Assembly (NCBI GenBank): GCA_038873195.1
Contig: JAVZEV010000002.1
Location: forward strand, 112,572 to 176,571
Reading direction: 5' to 3'
Length of the DNA stretch: 64,000 nt
Source of the DNA: Candidatus Bathyarchaeia archaeon
GTDB lineage: Archaea; Thermoproteota; Bathyarchaeia; Bathyarchaeales; Bathycorpusculaceae
Shown here: positions 1 to 8,142 of the stretch, in pieces
How the letters are laid out: every line of letters starts with the position of its first letter
Numbering within the stretch: the first letter of the stretch is position 1
The notes under the pieces: generated by a model
Database searches by the model: none
Told to the model about the DNA's origin: nothing
Seen by the model: the letters and a program-made list of their open reading frames with translations, nothing else
Position numbers and translations under genes: made by a program

Positions 1-642
1 GTGTCTATCTGCGTAGTATTCGCGTAGGCGGCTTAGATATAATATGAACATGTTTAGAAGCCATGAGAAAGCCATGAATCCTAAGCCTAACGCGGCTCCG
101 CCACTATCATTTCTCTGTTTGCTGTATCTTGACGAGAGCATAAGTGAAAAGCCTATGTAATAGAATAACGCTGGCAAAAGAGAAACAAACATCATTATCT
201 GTACGTCTCTATGCTTCAAATGTCCAAGCTCATGTCCAATAACCGCCTCAACTTCTTCTGGCTCCAAAGTTTTCAATAATCCACTCGTGACGGCTACTCG
301 GTTTCCTGCTATGGGCGAGCCATAAGCAAACGCGTTTGGAATGGGAATTTGTGCAAGCATTAACCTAGGCTTTTTCATTCCACTTTTCTTGCTTAAGTTT
401 TCGACAACTTCATGGAGCTTTGGATTTTCAGTTTCAGGTATTTCGCGTGTGCGATAAAGCCCGTCGATTATGTATGGTGATATCAGCCACTGGAGAATGT
501 TGAAGGCGACAACTAAGACGCCTAAAGTGATAAGGTCGAAAACGCCTGCCAGCGTTAGAACTACAGTAAAAACTAACGTGGATAAGCCAATTATTATGGC
601 TAGAGTTCCGAAGATGGAGAGTCGAAGTTTCCAAATGCTCAT
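1..642 (-). CDS. htpX: HtpX-like M48 membrane metalloprotease, C-terminus cut by the window edge
   Basis: Zinc metalloprotease of the M48 family, expected to degrade damaged membrane proteins. The 214 visible residues begin MSIWKLRL, run through two N-terminal membrane segments, then a soluble part with PNAFAYGSP, and the catalytic helix VIGHELGHLKHRD in which the HExxH-type motif (HELGH) binds zinc. Two more membrane segments follow, and the piece ends at SRLREYYADRH, where the E of EYYAD is the family's third zinc ligand. HtpX proteins are usually about 280-320 residues, so roughly 80-100 residues lie off the left edge. The frame is open to base 1. Family assignment is firm. Confidence 0.93.
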   Translation of the reverse strand, partial: MSIWKLRLSIFGTLAIIIGLSTLVFTVVLTLAGVFDLITLGVLVVAFNILQWLISPYIIDGLYRTREIPETENPKLHEVVENLSKKSGMKKPRLMLAQIPIPNAFAYGSPIAGNRVAVTSGLLKTLEPEEVEAVIGHELGHLKHRDVQIMMFVSLLPALFYYIGFSLMLSSRYSKQRNDSGGAALGLGFMAFSWLLNMFILYLSRLREYYADRH

Positions 643-775
643 TTTTTTATCCCGATAATGTTCACGAAACATATACTTGCTTATATTTTTTGCTCCACAA
701 AAAGCCGACTTGTTATTCTGCAGAGAATTGATGGAATAAGTTAGTTTTAAATGATTGGTTGGTTAACGTGTTTGT

Positions 776-1798
776 ATGAGTGTCCTTGTAGATGATGTTG
801 GAAGTTTTCCGTTGCCAGTTAACGTAGATAGAAGAGTCTTCGAGAAGGCGTATGTTTTAGCTAGAAAGGCGATGCTAGGTGGAAAAGACATAAAAGACGA
901 CGATTTTTTATTAAACAAGTTTTACCATGTTGTAATTGACTCGTTTAAGAAAAAACTTGATACGGGGTTAGATGTAACCAATTACCCGCAGCATTATGAC
1001 ATACACAAGCAATTTTCAGATTTAATACATGAATCAATGAGCAAAGGCACATACGTTGTTGAAGATGAACACGCAATAATACCAGAAGTGAGAGTAATCC
1101 AAGAAGCTGCAAAAAGACTCTATGAAGAAAAAAAGAAAAAAATTTTATTACGCGTCTGCGTCACTGGACCCTTGGAGCTATATGCCAGAGAACTTGGAAC
1201 AACTCCGTATAAGGATATACTTCTGATGTTTGCGGAGACAACGAGACGATTTGCAAAGAATGCTATATTGGATTCCAAATACGTTAAAACCGAAGTTGTT
1301 TCCATTGATGAGCCAAGTTTCGGCTTTCAAGACATAAGCATTGATAAGGAAACAATCTTGAATGTTATGGAGAAAGCCTTCGATTTTAAAGGAGCTACAA
1401 AACAGATTCATCTTCATTCTTCTTCGAGAACTGCAGAGCTGTTAGAAGTGAAAAATCTTGATGTAATATCTTTAGAGTATGCTGCTTCTCCTAAAAACAT
1501 CGAAGCAATCTCAAGAAACATGCTTGAAAAAACAGACAAGCAGATAAGAATTGGTATATCACGAACAGATATAGACTCAATCATTGCCGAACTATATGAA
1601 AGAGGCATAACAAAACCACACCCAGAGCAGTTAGTTGAGGACGAAGAAACAATAAAAAGAAGATGTATTGTAGCTAAAAGCAGGTACGGCGACCGAATGA
1701 CTTTTGCAGGACCAGATTGTGGCTTGGGCGGCTGGCCTACACAAGAGGTAGCTCAACTGCTTTTAAGGCGAACAGTGAACTCCGTGAAAAAACTTTAA
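776..1798 (+). CDS. Core MetE-type methionine synthase (archaeal short form)
   Basis: Corresponds to the C-terminal catalytic barrel of cobalamin-independent methionine synthase and lacks the N-terminal half of bacterial MetE. The archaeal/core family transfers a methyl group to homocysteine, often from a corrinoid donor rather than methyl-folate. Family marks are VDDVGSFPLP at the N-terminus, SIDEPSFGF near residues 176-184, IHLHSS at 211-216, ISLEYAASP at 231-239 and GPDCGLGGWP at 312-321. The zinc site of MetE is His-x-Cys, Glu, Cys. Here His214, Glu234 and Cys315 are present, but the position of the first Cys is Ser216. The length of 340 residues fits the core family. An Lrp-like regulator follows 55 bases downstream on the same strand and may control it. 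Family sure; methyl donor unknown. Confidence 0.85.
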   Translation: MSVLVDDVGSFPLPVNVDRRVFEKAYVLARKAMLGGKDIKDDDFLLNKFYHVVIDSFKKKLDTGLDVTNYPQHYDIHKQFSDLIHESMSKGTYVVEDEHAIIPEVRVIQEAAKRLYEEKKKKILLRVCVTGPLELYARELGTTPYKDILLMFAETTRRFAKNAILDSKYVKTEVVSIDEPSFGFQDISIDKETILNVMEKAFDFKGATKQIHLHSSSRTAELLEVKNLDVISLEYAASPKNIEAISRNMLEKTDKQIRIGISRTDIDSIIAELYERGITKPHPEQLVEDEETIKRRCIVAKSRYGDRMTFAGPDCGLGGWPTQEVAQLLLRRTVNSVKKL

Positions 1799-1853
1799 AA
1801 CCCATTTGTTTCTGCCAATTTAATGAAAAATTTGATAAAGGATTTCAGCGTTA

Positions 1854-2363
1854 ATGTTATTTATGAAACAAGAAAATCTTGTAAGACTTCTCTTCGAACT
1901 CATTAAAAACTCAAAACGAAGCGATAGAGACTTAGCGAAAATTCTAGGCATTTCTCAGCCTACCGTAACTAGACTGAGGAAAATTCTGGAAAAAGAAGCC
2001 ATAATACAATACACGGTAATTCCGAATCTTTCTTATTTAGACTTCGACATTTTGGTTTTCACGTTTGCTCGCACAAAAGAACTTGTCCATCCTCTTTGGG
2101 ATAAAGGAAAGGAATGGGCTAAGCAACAACCGAACATTCTGTTCGTATCTACCGGTCAAGGAATGGATTCAGACGCAGTTATGGTTTCCGTGCATAAGGA
2201 TTATGCTGATTTTATCAATTTCTATCACATTTTCAGAAGAGATTGGGGCAAGTATTTAGAGGATTTTAAGACGTTCATAATAAGTTTGAAGGGCAGCGTC
2301 CAAACGAAACCGTTCTCATTCAACTATTTAATTGACGCATACAAAAAAGAATCAACTAAATAA
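1854..2363 (+). CDS. Lrp/AsnC-like winged-helix transcriptional regulator
   Basis: Protein of 169 residues. An N-terminal helix-turn-helix covers residues about 5-55, with the recognition region SDRDLAKILGISQPTVTRLR. A basic linker and an alpha/beta domain follow that resembles the effector-binding half of Lrp-type regulators, although the usual RAM motif is weak. The first ATG is used; an in-frame ATG lies nine bases downstream. It sits directly after the methionine synthase gene on the same strand, so control of methionine synthesis is a reasonable guess, but nothing in the sequence names the ligand. Confidence 0.7.
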   Translation: MLFMKQENLVRLLFELIKNSKRSDRDLAKILGISQPTVTRLRKILEKEAIIQYTVIPNLSYLDFDILVFTFARTKELVHPLWDKGKEWAKQQPNILFVSTGQGMDSDAVMVSVHKDYADFINFYHIFRRDWGKYLEDFKTFIISLKGSVQTKPFSFNYLIDAYKKESTK

Positions 2364-2367
2364 TAAT

Positions 2368-2523
2368 CTATTTTTTTCTATGTTTTTTCTCTTTTTCTTT
2401 CATCGCTTCAAACAAAGCGTGAAAAATAGTATAACGCTCTGAACTAGCAGAGGAATGCTCATCATCGCTGTTCTTTCCGTTTTTGTTTACCAAAGCCTTC
2501 TCCGAAACTGTGGACTCTTGCAT
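2368..2523 (-). CDS. Possible small charged protein, 51 residues
   Basis: Open frame starting MQESTVSEKALV and ending in a run of Lys, Glu and His (KEKEKKHRKK). The middle segment SERYTIFHALFEAM could form one amphipathic helix. It lies between the Lrp-like gene and the MFS transporter, with no clear Shine-Dalgarno sequence. No family is recognised. It could be a real small gene or chance; the sensible composition of the helix is the only argument for it. Confidence 0.3.
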   Translation of the reverse strand: MQESTVSEKALVNKNGKNSDDEHSSASSERYTIFHALFEAMKEKEKKHRKK

Positions 2524-2590
2524 GATATATCAAGGATATTTCAGCTGATGACATATAACAAAGAAACAACACATAATCTTAATTGCACGC

Positions 2591-3799
2591 TTACCGGTTT
2601 TGTTTTTCTCTAAACTCTGAACTAACTCGAAGGAGTGACGCTATTGCTATAATTTGCAACGTAAGGGTATAAAGGATAATCAGAATAAAAGACGCGCTCA
2701 AATCAGCAAACAGACCAAATACTGCGCCGCTAATGACGAAGCCGACACCGTAAGCTGTGTTAAATATGCCGTATGCGGTGCCTCTGGAAGAAATTGACGT
2801 AAGTTCTGAAACTGCAGCACGATAGATTGATTCTTGCATTCCAAGAACTACGCCAAATATTATTGCGGCAACTATGATTGTAGGCAATTCAAAGCTGACT
2901 AGAGTAAGCAAAGAAGGAAACATTGAAAGAACAAACGGCACAACAAGAATTTTTACGCCAAACTTATCATAGGCGTATCCACTAAGCAACGCGACGGGCG
3001 CGTCTACACCCTGAATAACTAGATAGATTAAAGGAACAATCCACGTTTGTCCTGTAGGCTGTAGAATCTGTGATGCTCTATACAGAATAAGCGTGTAAGA
3101 TATCAAGCCAGCAGTGTTCAAGAGAACAGCAAAAGTGTAAATATAGAAAGACTTTGGTAACCGTTCTTTCTTATCGCCTTTCTCTTGAAGTTCTACACCG
3201 ATTGCCTTTGAACCTATTTTCTTGTAAGTATAAGTTAAAAACGCTAAAAGCATCAGAAAGGGTATGAAAAGAAGGCTCAGAGTGTAATTGTAATTGTTGC
3301 TGGTTAAAAACATCAAAGTAGCTACTATCGCAGGTCCAAGCATACCGCCTATCTGGTCCAGAAATTCATGAATGCCGAAGGCTTTGCCAGCTCCTACACC
3401 TTTACTTACAACAGATAGCACAGTATCTCTCGAAGGCGACCTGAAAGCCTTTCCAAACCTCTCAAGCAAAACAAGTATTATGGCTACTTCTAAACCGAGA
3501 GGGATACCCAAAAACGGAATGGCGATAATCAAGCCGTAACCTAAAAATATGAAAAACCAATAGGCACGAGTTGTATCTGCCAAAAATCCGCTAACAAGCC
3601 TGAAAGCGTAGCCTAAAAAATCTCCTAAACCACCCACAAAACCTACAATAAACGCTGTGGCGCCTAAAAGTTCCAGATAGCTTGGAACTATTCCTCTAGA
3701 ACCTTCATAGACGATGTCGCCCAGCAAACTTACAATTCCGAGAAGAAGAATGGCAAGGTACGCATTTTTTCGACTATCTAAGTTTGTTTCTTGCTGCAT
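2591..3799 (-). CDS. Major facilitator superfamily transporter
   Basis: Integral membrane protein of 402 residues with about 12 hydrophobic segments in the usual 6+6 arrangement, and a charged central loop around residues 195-215 (KKIGSKAIG to KKERLPKSF). The cytoplasmic loop after helix 2 (GFLADTTRAYWF) and LERFGKAFRSPSRD in the first half are typical of MFS efflux-type carriers. The substrate cannot be told from sequence. It ends shortly before the small gene at 2368-2523 and starts near the MazG-like gene on the same strand. Confidence 0.85.
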   Translation of the reverse strand: MQQETNLDSRKNAYLAILLLGIVSLLGDIVYEGSRGIVPSYLELLGATAFIVGFVGGLGDFLGYAFRLVSGFLADTTRAYWFFIFLGYGLIIAIPFLGIPLGLEVAIILVLLERFGKAFRSPSRDTVLSVVSKGVGAGKAFGIHEFLDQIGGMLGPAIVATLMFLTSNNYNYTLSLLFIPFLMLLAFLTYTYKKIGSKAIGVELQEKGDKKERLPKSFYIYTFAVLLNTAGLISYTLILYRASQILQPTGQTWIVPLIYLVIQGVDAPVALLSGYAYDKFGVKILVVPFVLSMFPSLLTLVSFELPTIIVAAIIFGVVLGMQESIYRAAVSELTSISSRGTAYGIFNTAYGVGFVISGAVFGLFADLSASFILIILYTLTLQIIAIASLLRVSSEFREKQNR

Positions 3800-3833
3800 T
3801 TTTATCTCCGAGTACCTACGCTTAATGGCTCTT

Positions 3834-4139
3834 TTACTTTTTTCGTTGTTGAATAAACCGTTTTATTGCTTTTTCATGCTTTTCCAAGGATCTTCCAAAT
3901 GCTTCCGTTGCGTCTTTTTCAAGCCAGTTTAGATAGGCAAGGCTTACAACAATCACGTCTGCTATGTCCACTTCAATGTCTTTTCCAAATCGTCCCTCTG
4001 TAACGTATTTTTCTGCGACTTGACCTACTTGTTCTGCCAGAAGAGTTATGAAGAAACTAGATGTGAAAATCTCTTTTTTATGGGCTTCGTAGGAAATTTT
4101 CTTCACTGCTTCCTGAGCTTTTAATAACATTAACATCAA
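3834..4139 (-). CDS. MazG-like all-alpha NTP pyrophosphohydrolase-fold protein, divergent
   Basis: Small helical protein of 101 residues. AEQVGQVAEKYVTEG (about residues 34-48) followed by EVDIADVIVVSLAYLNWL matches the helical pattern of MazG/dUTPase-like enzymes, which use an EExxE motif and a downstream ExxD motif to hold Mg2+. Two of the usual acidic positions in the first motif are Gln here, so catalytic activity is doubtful. The C-terminus is basic. It may have become a nucleotide-binding or structural protein. The fold call is by pattern only. Confidence 0.5.
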   Translation of the reverse strand: MMLMLLKAQEAVKKISYEAHKKEIFTSSFFITLLAEQVGQVAEKYVTEGRFGKDIEVDIADVIVVSLAYLNWLEKDATEAFGRSLEKHEKAIKRFIQQRKK

Positions 4140-4197
4140 ACCTTTCGCTTTACTCTTAAAAAATTGAAGTATATAAGATTAGAAGATGAGAAAGCTA

Positions 4198-4971
4198 TTA
4201 TTGCCTTTGGGCTCTAGCACTATCCCATGCCTGCGTTATTTCCTTAACAAGTTGCGGATAAAGCATGAAAATATCTTTAGGGTCTTCAACGTAAATGTAA
4301 AACATGTAATGTCTAGCAAAACTCGTTAACTTCGTCGATTGATATTCTGGCTTTCTAGGCAACCTTTCAACATAACGCTCAACAACGGCGTCTAAGATTT
4401 TTTCAAGTTTTTCTGTAGGCAAACTATGATCAAAAGTTAACTCAAATCCGTAACAAAATAATTTTGATTCCTCTTCTCTAAAACGAAAATTTATGATATC
4501 CTTGTCCAAAATTCTTAGAGTGCTTATAGAAGCAACACTATTTGTTGGCGTTAGAATTTTTGCGTAGTTCAACGTTATTTCTTGCACTATGCCTTCAACA
4601 CCGTCTATGCGAACATAATCACCTACGCGGAATGGCCTAGTGACCAGGATAAACAGACCCGCTATTAGGTTTCCAATCGTGCGCGTAGAAGCAAAACCAA
4701 CCGCGGCCCCACTAAGAGCTGAAAAACTAACTATTACATCTGCTGGGACTCCTCCGAGATGCAGAAGCGCCACAGTCGCTCCGACAAGTATTATGAGCCG
4801 CCCAGTTAAGACTAGTCCATTTCCAACTTCTGGAGGCATTTCAGTTCGCTTTATGAGCCGCCTCAGCCACCTTGTGATTAAACGCTCCAAAACGGCAGCC
4901 ACAACGGCTATAACAATTACCCATATTACAGTAATCAAATATGGATATTCAGCAAAGATGTCGAAAGCCAT
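4198..4971 (-). CDS. mscS: MscS-family mechanosensitive ion channel
   Basis: Protein of 257 residues that releases solutes through the membrane on osmotic downshift. Three N-terminal membrane helices are visible: about 8-28, 48-68, and the pore helix with ALSGAAVGFASTRTIGNL. The beta domain follows with VGDYVRIDGVEGIVQEI near residues 118-134, the hallmark of the family. A C-terminal alpha/beta domain ends the protein. The Gly/Ala pattern of the pore helix is typical. The start MAFDIFAEYP is the only good one. Divergent from the FKBP gene. Confidence 0.9.
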   Translation of the reverse strand: MAFDIFAEYPYLITVIWVIVIAVVAAVLERLITRWLRRLIKRTEMPPEVGNGLVLTGRLIILVGATVALLHLGGVPADVIVSFSALSGAAVGFASTRTIGNLIAGLFILVTRPFRVGDYVRIDGVEGIVQEITLNYAKILTPTNSVASISTLRILDKDIINFRFREEESKLFCYGFELTFDHSLPTEKLEKILDAVVERYVERLPRKPEYQSTKLTSFARHYMFYIYVEDPKDIFMLYPQLVKEITQAWDSARAQRQ

Positions 4972-5133
4972 CAGCTTTAAACTTCCTATATTAATAAGGA
5001 ACAGTTAGACCAAAATCTAAACTTAAGTTTATCTGATTTTACGCTTGGAAAATCAAAGAGGAAGTTTTTGTTAGCGAAAGTTTTTATTGATGTTAGAAAC
5101 TTACATTGGCATTACGTTAGAGGATGAAAAGTT

Positions 5134-5850
5134 ATGGCTTTGCAGAAAGGAGACTTCATACTAATAGATTACACGGCTAAGGTTAAGGAAACAGGCGAAG
5201 TTTTTGACACAACCATTGAAGAAACCGCCAAGAAGGAACGTCTATATAAAGAAGGTGAAATTTACGAACCAAAATTAGTCGTAATCGGTGAAAGTTGGGT
5301 TCTCAAAGCCTTAGACGAAAGCCTAGCAACAATGGAAATAAACAAACCTACAACCGTGGAAATTCCACCGGAAAAGGCTTTCGGAGCCAGAGATTCCGAG
5401 AAAGTCAAAAGAATATCCTTGAAACACTTAGCCGACAAAGGAATAACTCCAAGTCTTGGAATGCGCATCGAACACGACGGAAAGATGGCTACCATACGCG
5501 CAATAGGAGCCGGAAGAGCTCTACTAGATTTCAACCCTCCTTTGGCAGGAAAAACTCTCATATACGAAGTTTCCATCAAAAAGAAACTTGAGACAACAGA
5601 AGAGAAAATAGCCGCGCTTATTCATCGCCGAATACCAGGCGTGGAACAAGCCAAATTCAAATTCTCGGTTAAGGAAAAAGCAGTCAGTATAGAAATGCCT
5701 GAAGAATCTTTCTATTTAGAGGGGATTCAAGTGGCAAAAAGAGGCATAGCCATGGACATACAGAAATTCTTCCCAAAAATAACCACCATCAAATTCACAG
5801 AAACCTTTAAAGCTGAACCTAAAACTCAAACAGAAAAGAAATCACAGTAG
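5134..5850 (+). CDS. FKBP-type peptidyl-prolyl cis-trans isomerase, long archaeal form
   Basis: Cytosolic prolyl isomerase and chaperone of 238 residues. The FKBP domain starts at FILIDYTAKVKETGEVFDTT, with an inserted chaperone flap (IF domain) around residues 85-130 (PPEKAFGARDSEKVKRI), and the fold closes with NPPLAGKTLIYEV at about 137-149, as in SlyD-type proteins. The last 80 residues form an extra alpha/beta domain found in archaeal long FKBPs. A single-gene unit preceded by an AT-rich promoter region. Confidence 0.92.
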   Translation: MALQKGDFILIDYTAKVKETGEVFDTTIEETAKKERLYKEGEIYEPKLVVIGESWVLKALDESLATMEINKPTTVEIPPEKAFGARDSEKVKRISLKHLADKGITPSLGMRIEHDGKMATIRAIGAGRALLDFNPPLAGKTLIYEVSIKKKLETTEEKIAALIHRRIPGVEQAKFKFSVKEKAVSIEMPEESFYLEGIQVAKRGIAMDIQKFFPKITTIKFTETFKAEPKTQTEKKSQ

Positions 5851-5983
5851 GTTCCATAGTAAAACTAGTAAGTATAGTGTTACGCGTTGAGACAACTTAT
5901 AGAAAGTTTTTTATCCTCTTTACCTTCAACACATTGGTAATATCTGCTTAATGTGGTAGATGAAGTAATTTAGGGATTCAAAG

Positions 5984-6118
5984 ATGATGGCTAGAGATGT
6001 TTACATAATTAATGAGGTTAGGACCACTTCTTTCAAAGATTATTTATGGATTAAAGCTAGTTGTATGGCATATTTTTTTCTGCAAATAGCGCATTCTGAA
6101 AGGGTGGTCTCATGGTAG
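5984..6118 (+). CDS. Possible small ORF overlapping the start of the GT2 gene, 44 residues
   Basis: Reads MMARDVYIINEVRTTS onward and ends a few bases inside the glycosyltransferase start. A weak AGGGA lies 8 bases before the tandem ATGs. The first 14 residues faintly recall the N-terminus of thiolases, but nothing after that does. It could be a leader peptide translated into the GT2 gene, a decayed gene fragment, or chance. Confidence 0.22.
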   Translation: MMARDVYIINEVRTTSFKDYLWIKASCMAYFFLQIAHSERVVSW

Positions 6119-6870
6119 AAGCGTTTGGAGCTAAAACCGCTGTCTCATTCGTTTTACCCGCCTATAACGAAAGCGAAGTTATAGAAAACGCTTTGGAAAG
6201 ATTAGACTCCACGATTAATGGTCATGGTTTTCGTTATGAAGTGGTTGTTGTTGATGACGGCAGTGTTGATGATACTCGTTTGCGAGCTTTAAAATACGCG
6301 TCTAGAAATGGGCATGTCAGAGTCATTGGATATAACAAAAATATTGGGAAAGGGTTTGCAGTTAAAACTGGTTTTTGGCGCGCATCCGGAGGCGCTGTTG
6401 TTTTTATTGACAGTGATTTGGACATAGATATTGGACAAATCAGACGTTACGTTAAGGCTTTGGAAAATAGTGATATTGTTGTTGGTTCCAAATGGCATCC
6501 TAATTCCGTCGTGACTATGCCCCTCATTCGGAAAGTGTTAAGCCGTGTTTTTAATCTTCTGGTTAGACTATTAACAGGCGTTAAAGTTAGTGACACTCAA
6601 ACTGGAATAAAAGCTGTTAAGCAAGAATCTTTAGTTGAGGTTTTTAAGTGTTTAAGCGTTAAACGTTATGCTTTTGATGTAGAGCTGCTGGCTCTTGCCA
6701 AAATTTTCGGTTTGAGAGTTATTGAATTGCCTGTGAAGCTAAAGATTAGCAAACTGTTCAGCCTTAAGGAGTGTTGGCACATGCTTGTTGATTTGCTCGG
6801 TATTGCGTATAGACTCAGAATTGCAAAGTGGTATCAGCACAGGTTTTCTTATCTTTATGGGTCAGGATAG
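6112..6870 (+). CDS. Family 2 glycosyltransferase, dolichyl-phosphate sugar synthase type
   Basis: GT-A fold enzyme of 252 residues. FVLPAYNESEVIENALERL, then VVVVDDGSVDDT, GKGFAVKTGFWRASG and the DxD-type FIDSDLDID motif (about residues 101-109) are typical of DPM1/Alg5-like enzymes, which load mannose or glucose from a nucleotide sugar onto a dolichyl phosphate carrier. TQTGIKAVKQE is also a family mark. No C-terminal membrane helices are present, so it resembles the soluble DPM1 class. It opens the glycosylation cluster and would supply a lipid-linked sugar to the GT-C enzyme two genes downstream. AAAGGGTGG gives a good ribosome-binding site. Confidence 0.88.
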   Translation: MVEAFGAKTAVSFVLPAYNESEVIENALERLDSTINGHGFRYEVVVVDDGSVDDTRLRALKYASRNGHVRVIGYNKNIGKGFAVKTGFWRASGGAVVFIDSDLDIDIGQIRRYVKALENSDIVVGSKWHPNSVVTMPLIRKVLSRVFNLLVRLLTGVKVSDTQTGIKAVKQESLVEVFKCLSVKRYAFDVELLALAKIFGLRVIELPVKLKISKLFSLKECWHMLVDLLGIAYRLRIAKWYQHRFSYLYGSG

Positions 6871-6942
6871 ATGCTATTAGCAATATTCAATAATTGATAT
6901 TTGATATAATCTTAGCACTTGCTCACTTGGAGCATACAAAGT

Positions 6943-8142
6943 ATGAAAGTAGGTGTAATTTCAGTTTATCCTCCATCGAGGTTAAAACACTCAAAACATA
7001 GTGGTGTTGCATCATACACGAAGAACTTGGTTGTTTCTTTACTAGAAAATTGCCAAGTAGATGTTTTTGCAGATAAGATACCCCACACGACTGATTATTA
7101 TGGGGAAGGTGAAAAAGTTTATAGATGTTGGAATAAGGGCGTTTTTTATCCGTTTCAAATTTTTAAGCAGTTATTGCGCAAGAATGTAGATGTTGTGCAT
7201 ATACAGCATGAAATATACCTTTATGGTGGATTTGGTTCGGCGATAATTTTTCCATTTTTGCTTTTTTTGATTAGGTTACTTCGGAAGCCCGTGGTGGTTA
7301 CGTTGCATGGAGTGATTCCATTATCTAAAATTGATGAACGTTTTCTAAAGGAAAACTGGATAAGAGGTAGACCCTTTGTAATGAAAATTGGATTGACCTT
7401 ACTTGTAAAAATTATAGTGTTTCTCTCAACTGCAATTATTGTACATGAAGAAAGCTCTAAAGAAACGTTAAAAAGTGAATATCGATGTCCTCCTCGTAAA
7501 ATCTTTGTCATTCATCATGGCGTTGAGGAAGGATCTGATTTAATTGAGAAGGACGAAGCGAAAAGAAACTTGGGCTTAAGCGGAAAGAACTTGATTTTAT
7601 TCTTCGGTTATATTGCTGGTTACAAAAACGTGGAGTTACTAATTGAAAGTGCTAAATTTTTGAAAACATCCAATTGGGTCTTGATTATAGCTGGGGGTCT
7701 GCATCCTAGATTGAATGGTGATCGTGAGTATCTTAGCTATGTCTCAAGTTTGCATGAGAAGGCTTCGGAGATATCTAAAGACCGTATTTTATTCAAAGGT
7801 TTCATTTCAGAAGGAGAGATTCCATTGTATTTTTCTGCGGCAGATTTGATAGTTTTTCCCTATAAAATTAGCATGCATTCTAGTGGTCCACTTGCTCTTG
7901 CTGCTTCTTATGGAAAACCATTTCTAATTAGTGACATGTTTAGCGAGGTGATTTTTTTCAGAGAGGCTGTGTTTAAGAATGATCCTAAAGAGCTTGCGGG
8001 CAAAATAGATAGATTTTTTGGAGATGCTGAGTTTCAATCAAAAGTTTTAAGATGTTCTGAAGAATTTAAGATGAAGCGATTGTGGAGTGATGTTGCTAGA
8101 AAGACATGTGAGCTTTATCGAGAAGTGGTATCACAAAAATGA
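6943..8142 (+). CDS. Family 4 (GT-B) glycosyltransferase
   Basis: About 399 residues. The N-terminal Rossmann half starts KVGVISVYPPSRLKHSKHSG and the donor half contains FGYIAGYKNVELLIES, followed by SEGEIPLYFSAADLIVFPY and the acceptor-loop SSGPLALAASYGKPFLIS. This is the usual GT4 order, although the E-x7-E motif is degenerate. ATG at 6943 is preferred over an upstream TTG because the beta strand begins right there and GGAG lies 12 bases before it. It overlaps the next gene by 4 bases (ATGA), so the two are translationally coupled. Confidence 0.87.
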   Translation: MKVGVISVYPPSRLKHSKHSGVASYTKNLVVSLLENCQVDVFADKIPHTTDYYGEGEKVYRCWNKGVFYPFQIFKQLLRKNVDVVHIQHEIYLYGGFGSAIIFPFLLFLIRLLRKPVVVTLHGVIPLSKIDERFLKENWIRGRPFVMKIGLTLLVKIIVFLSTAIIVHEESSKETLKSEYRCPPRKIFVIHHGVEEGSDLIEKDEAKRNLGLSGKNLILFFGYIAGYKNVELLIESAKFLKTSNWVLIIAGGLHPRLNGDREYLSYVSSLHEKASEISKDRILFKGFISEGEIPLYFSAADLIVFPYKISMHSSGPLALAASYGKPFLISDMFSEVIFFREAVFKNDPKELAGKIDRFFGDAEFQSKVLRCSEEFKMKRLWSDVARKTCELYREVVSQK

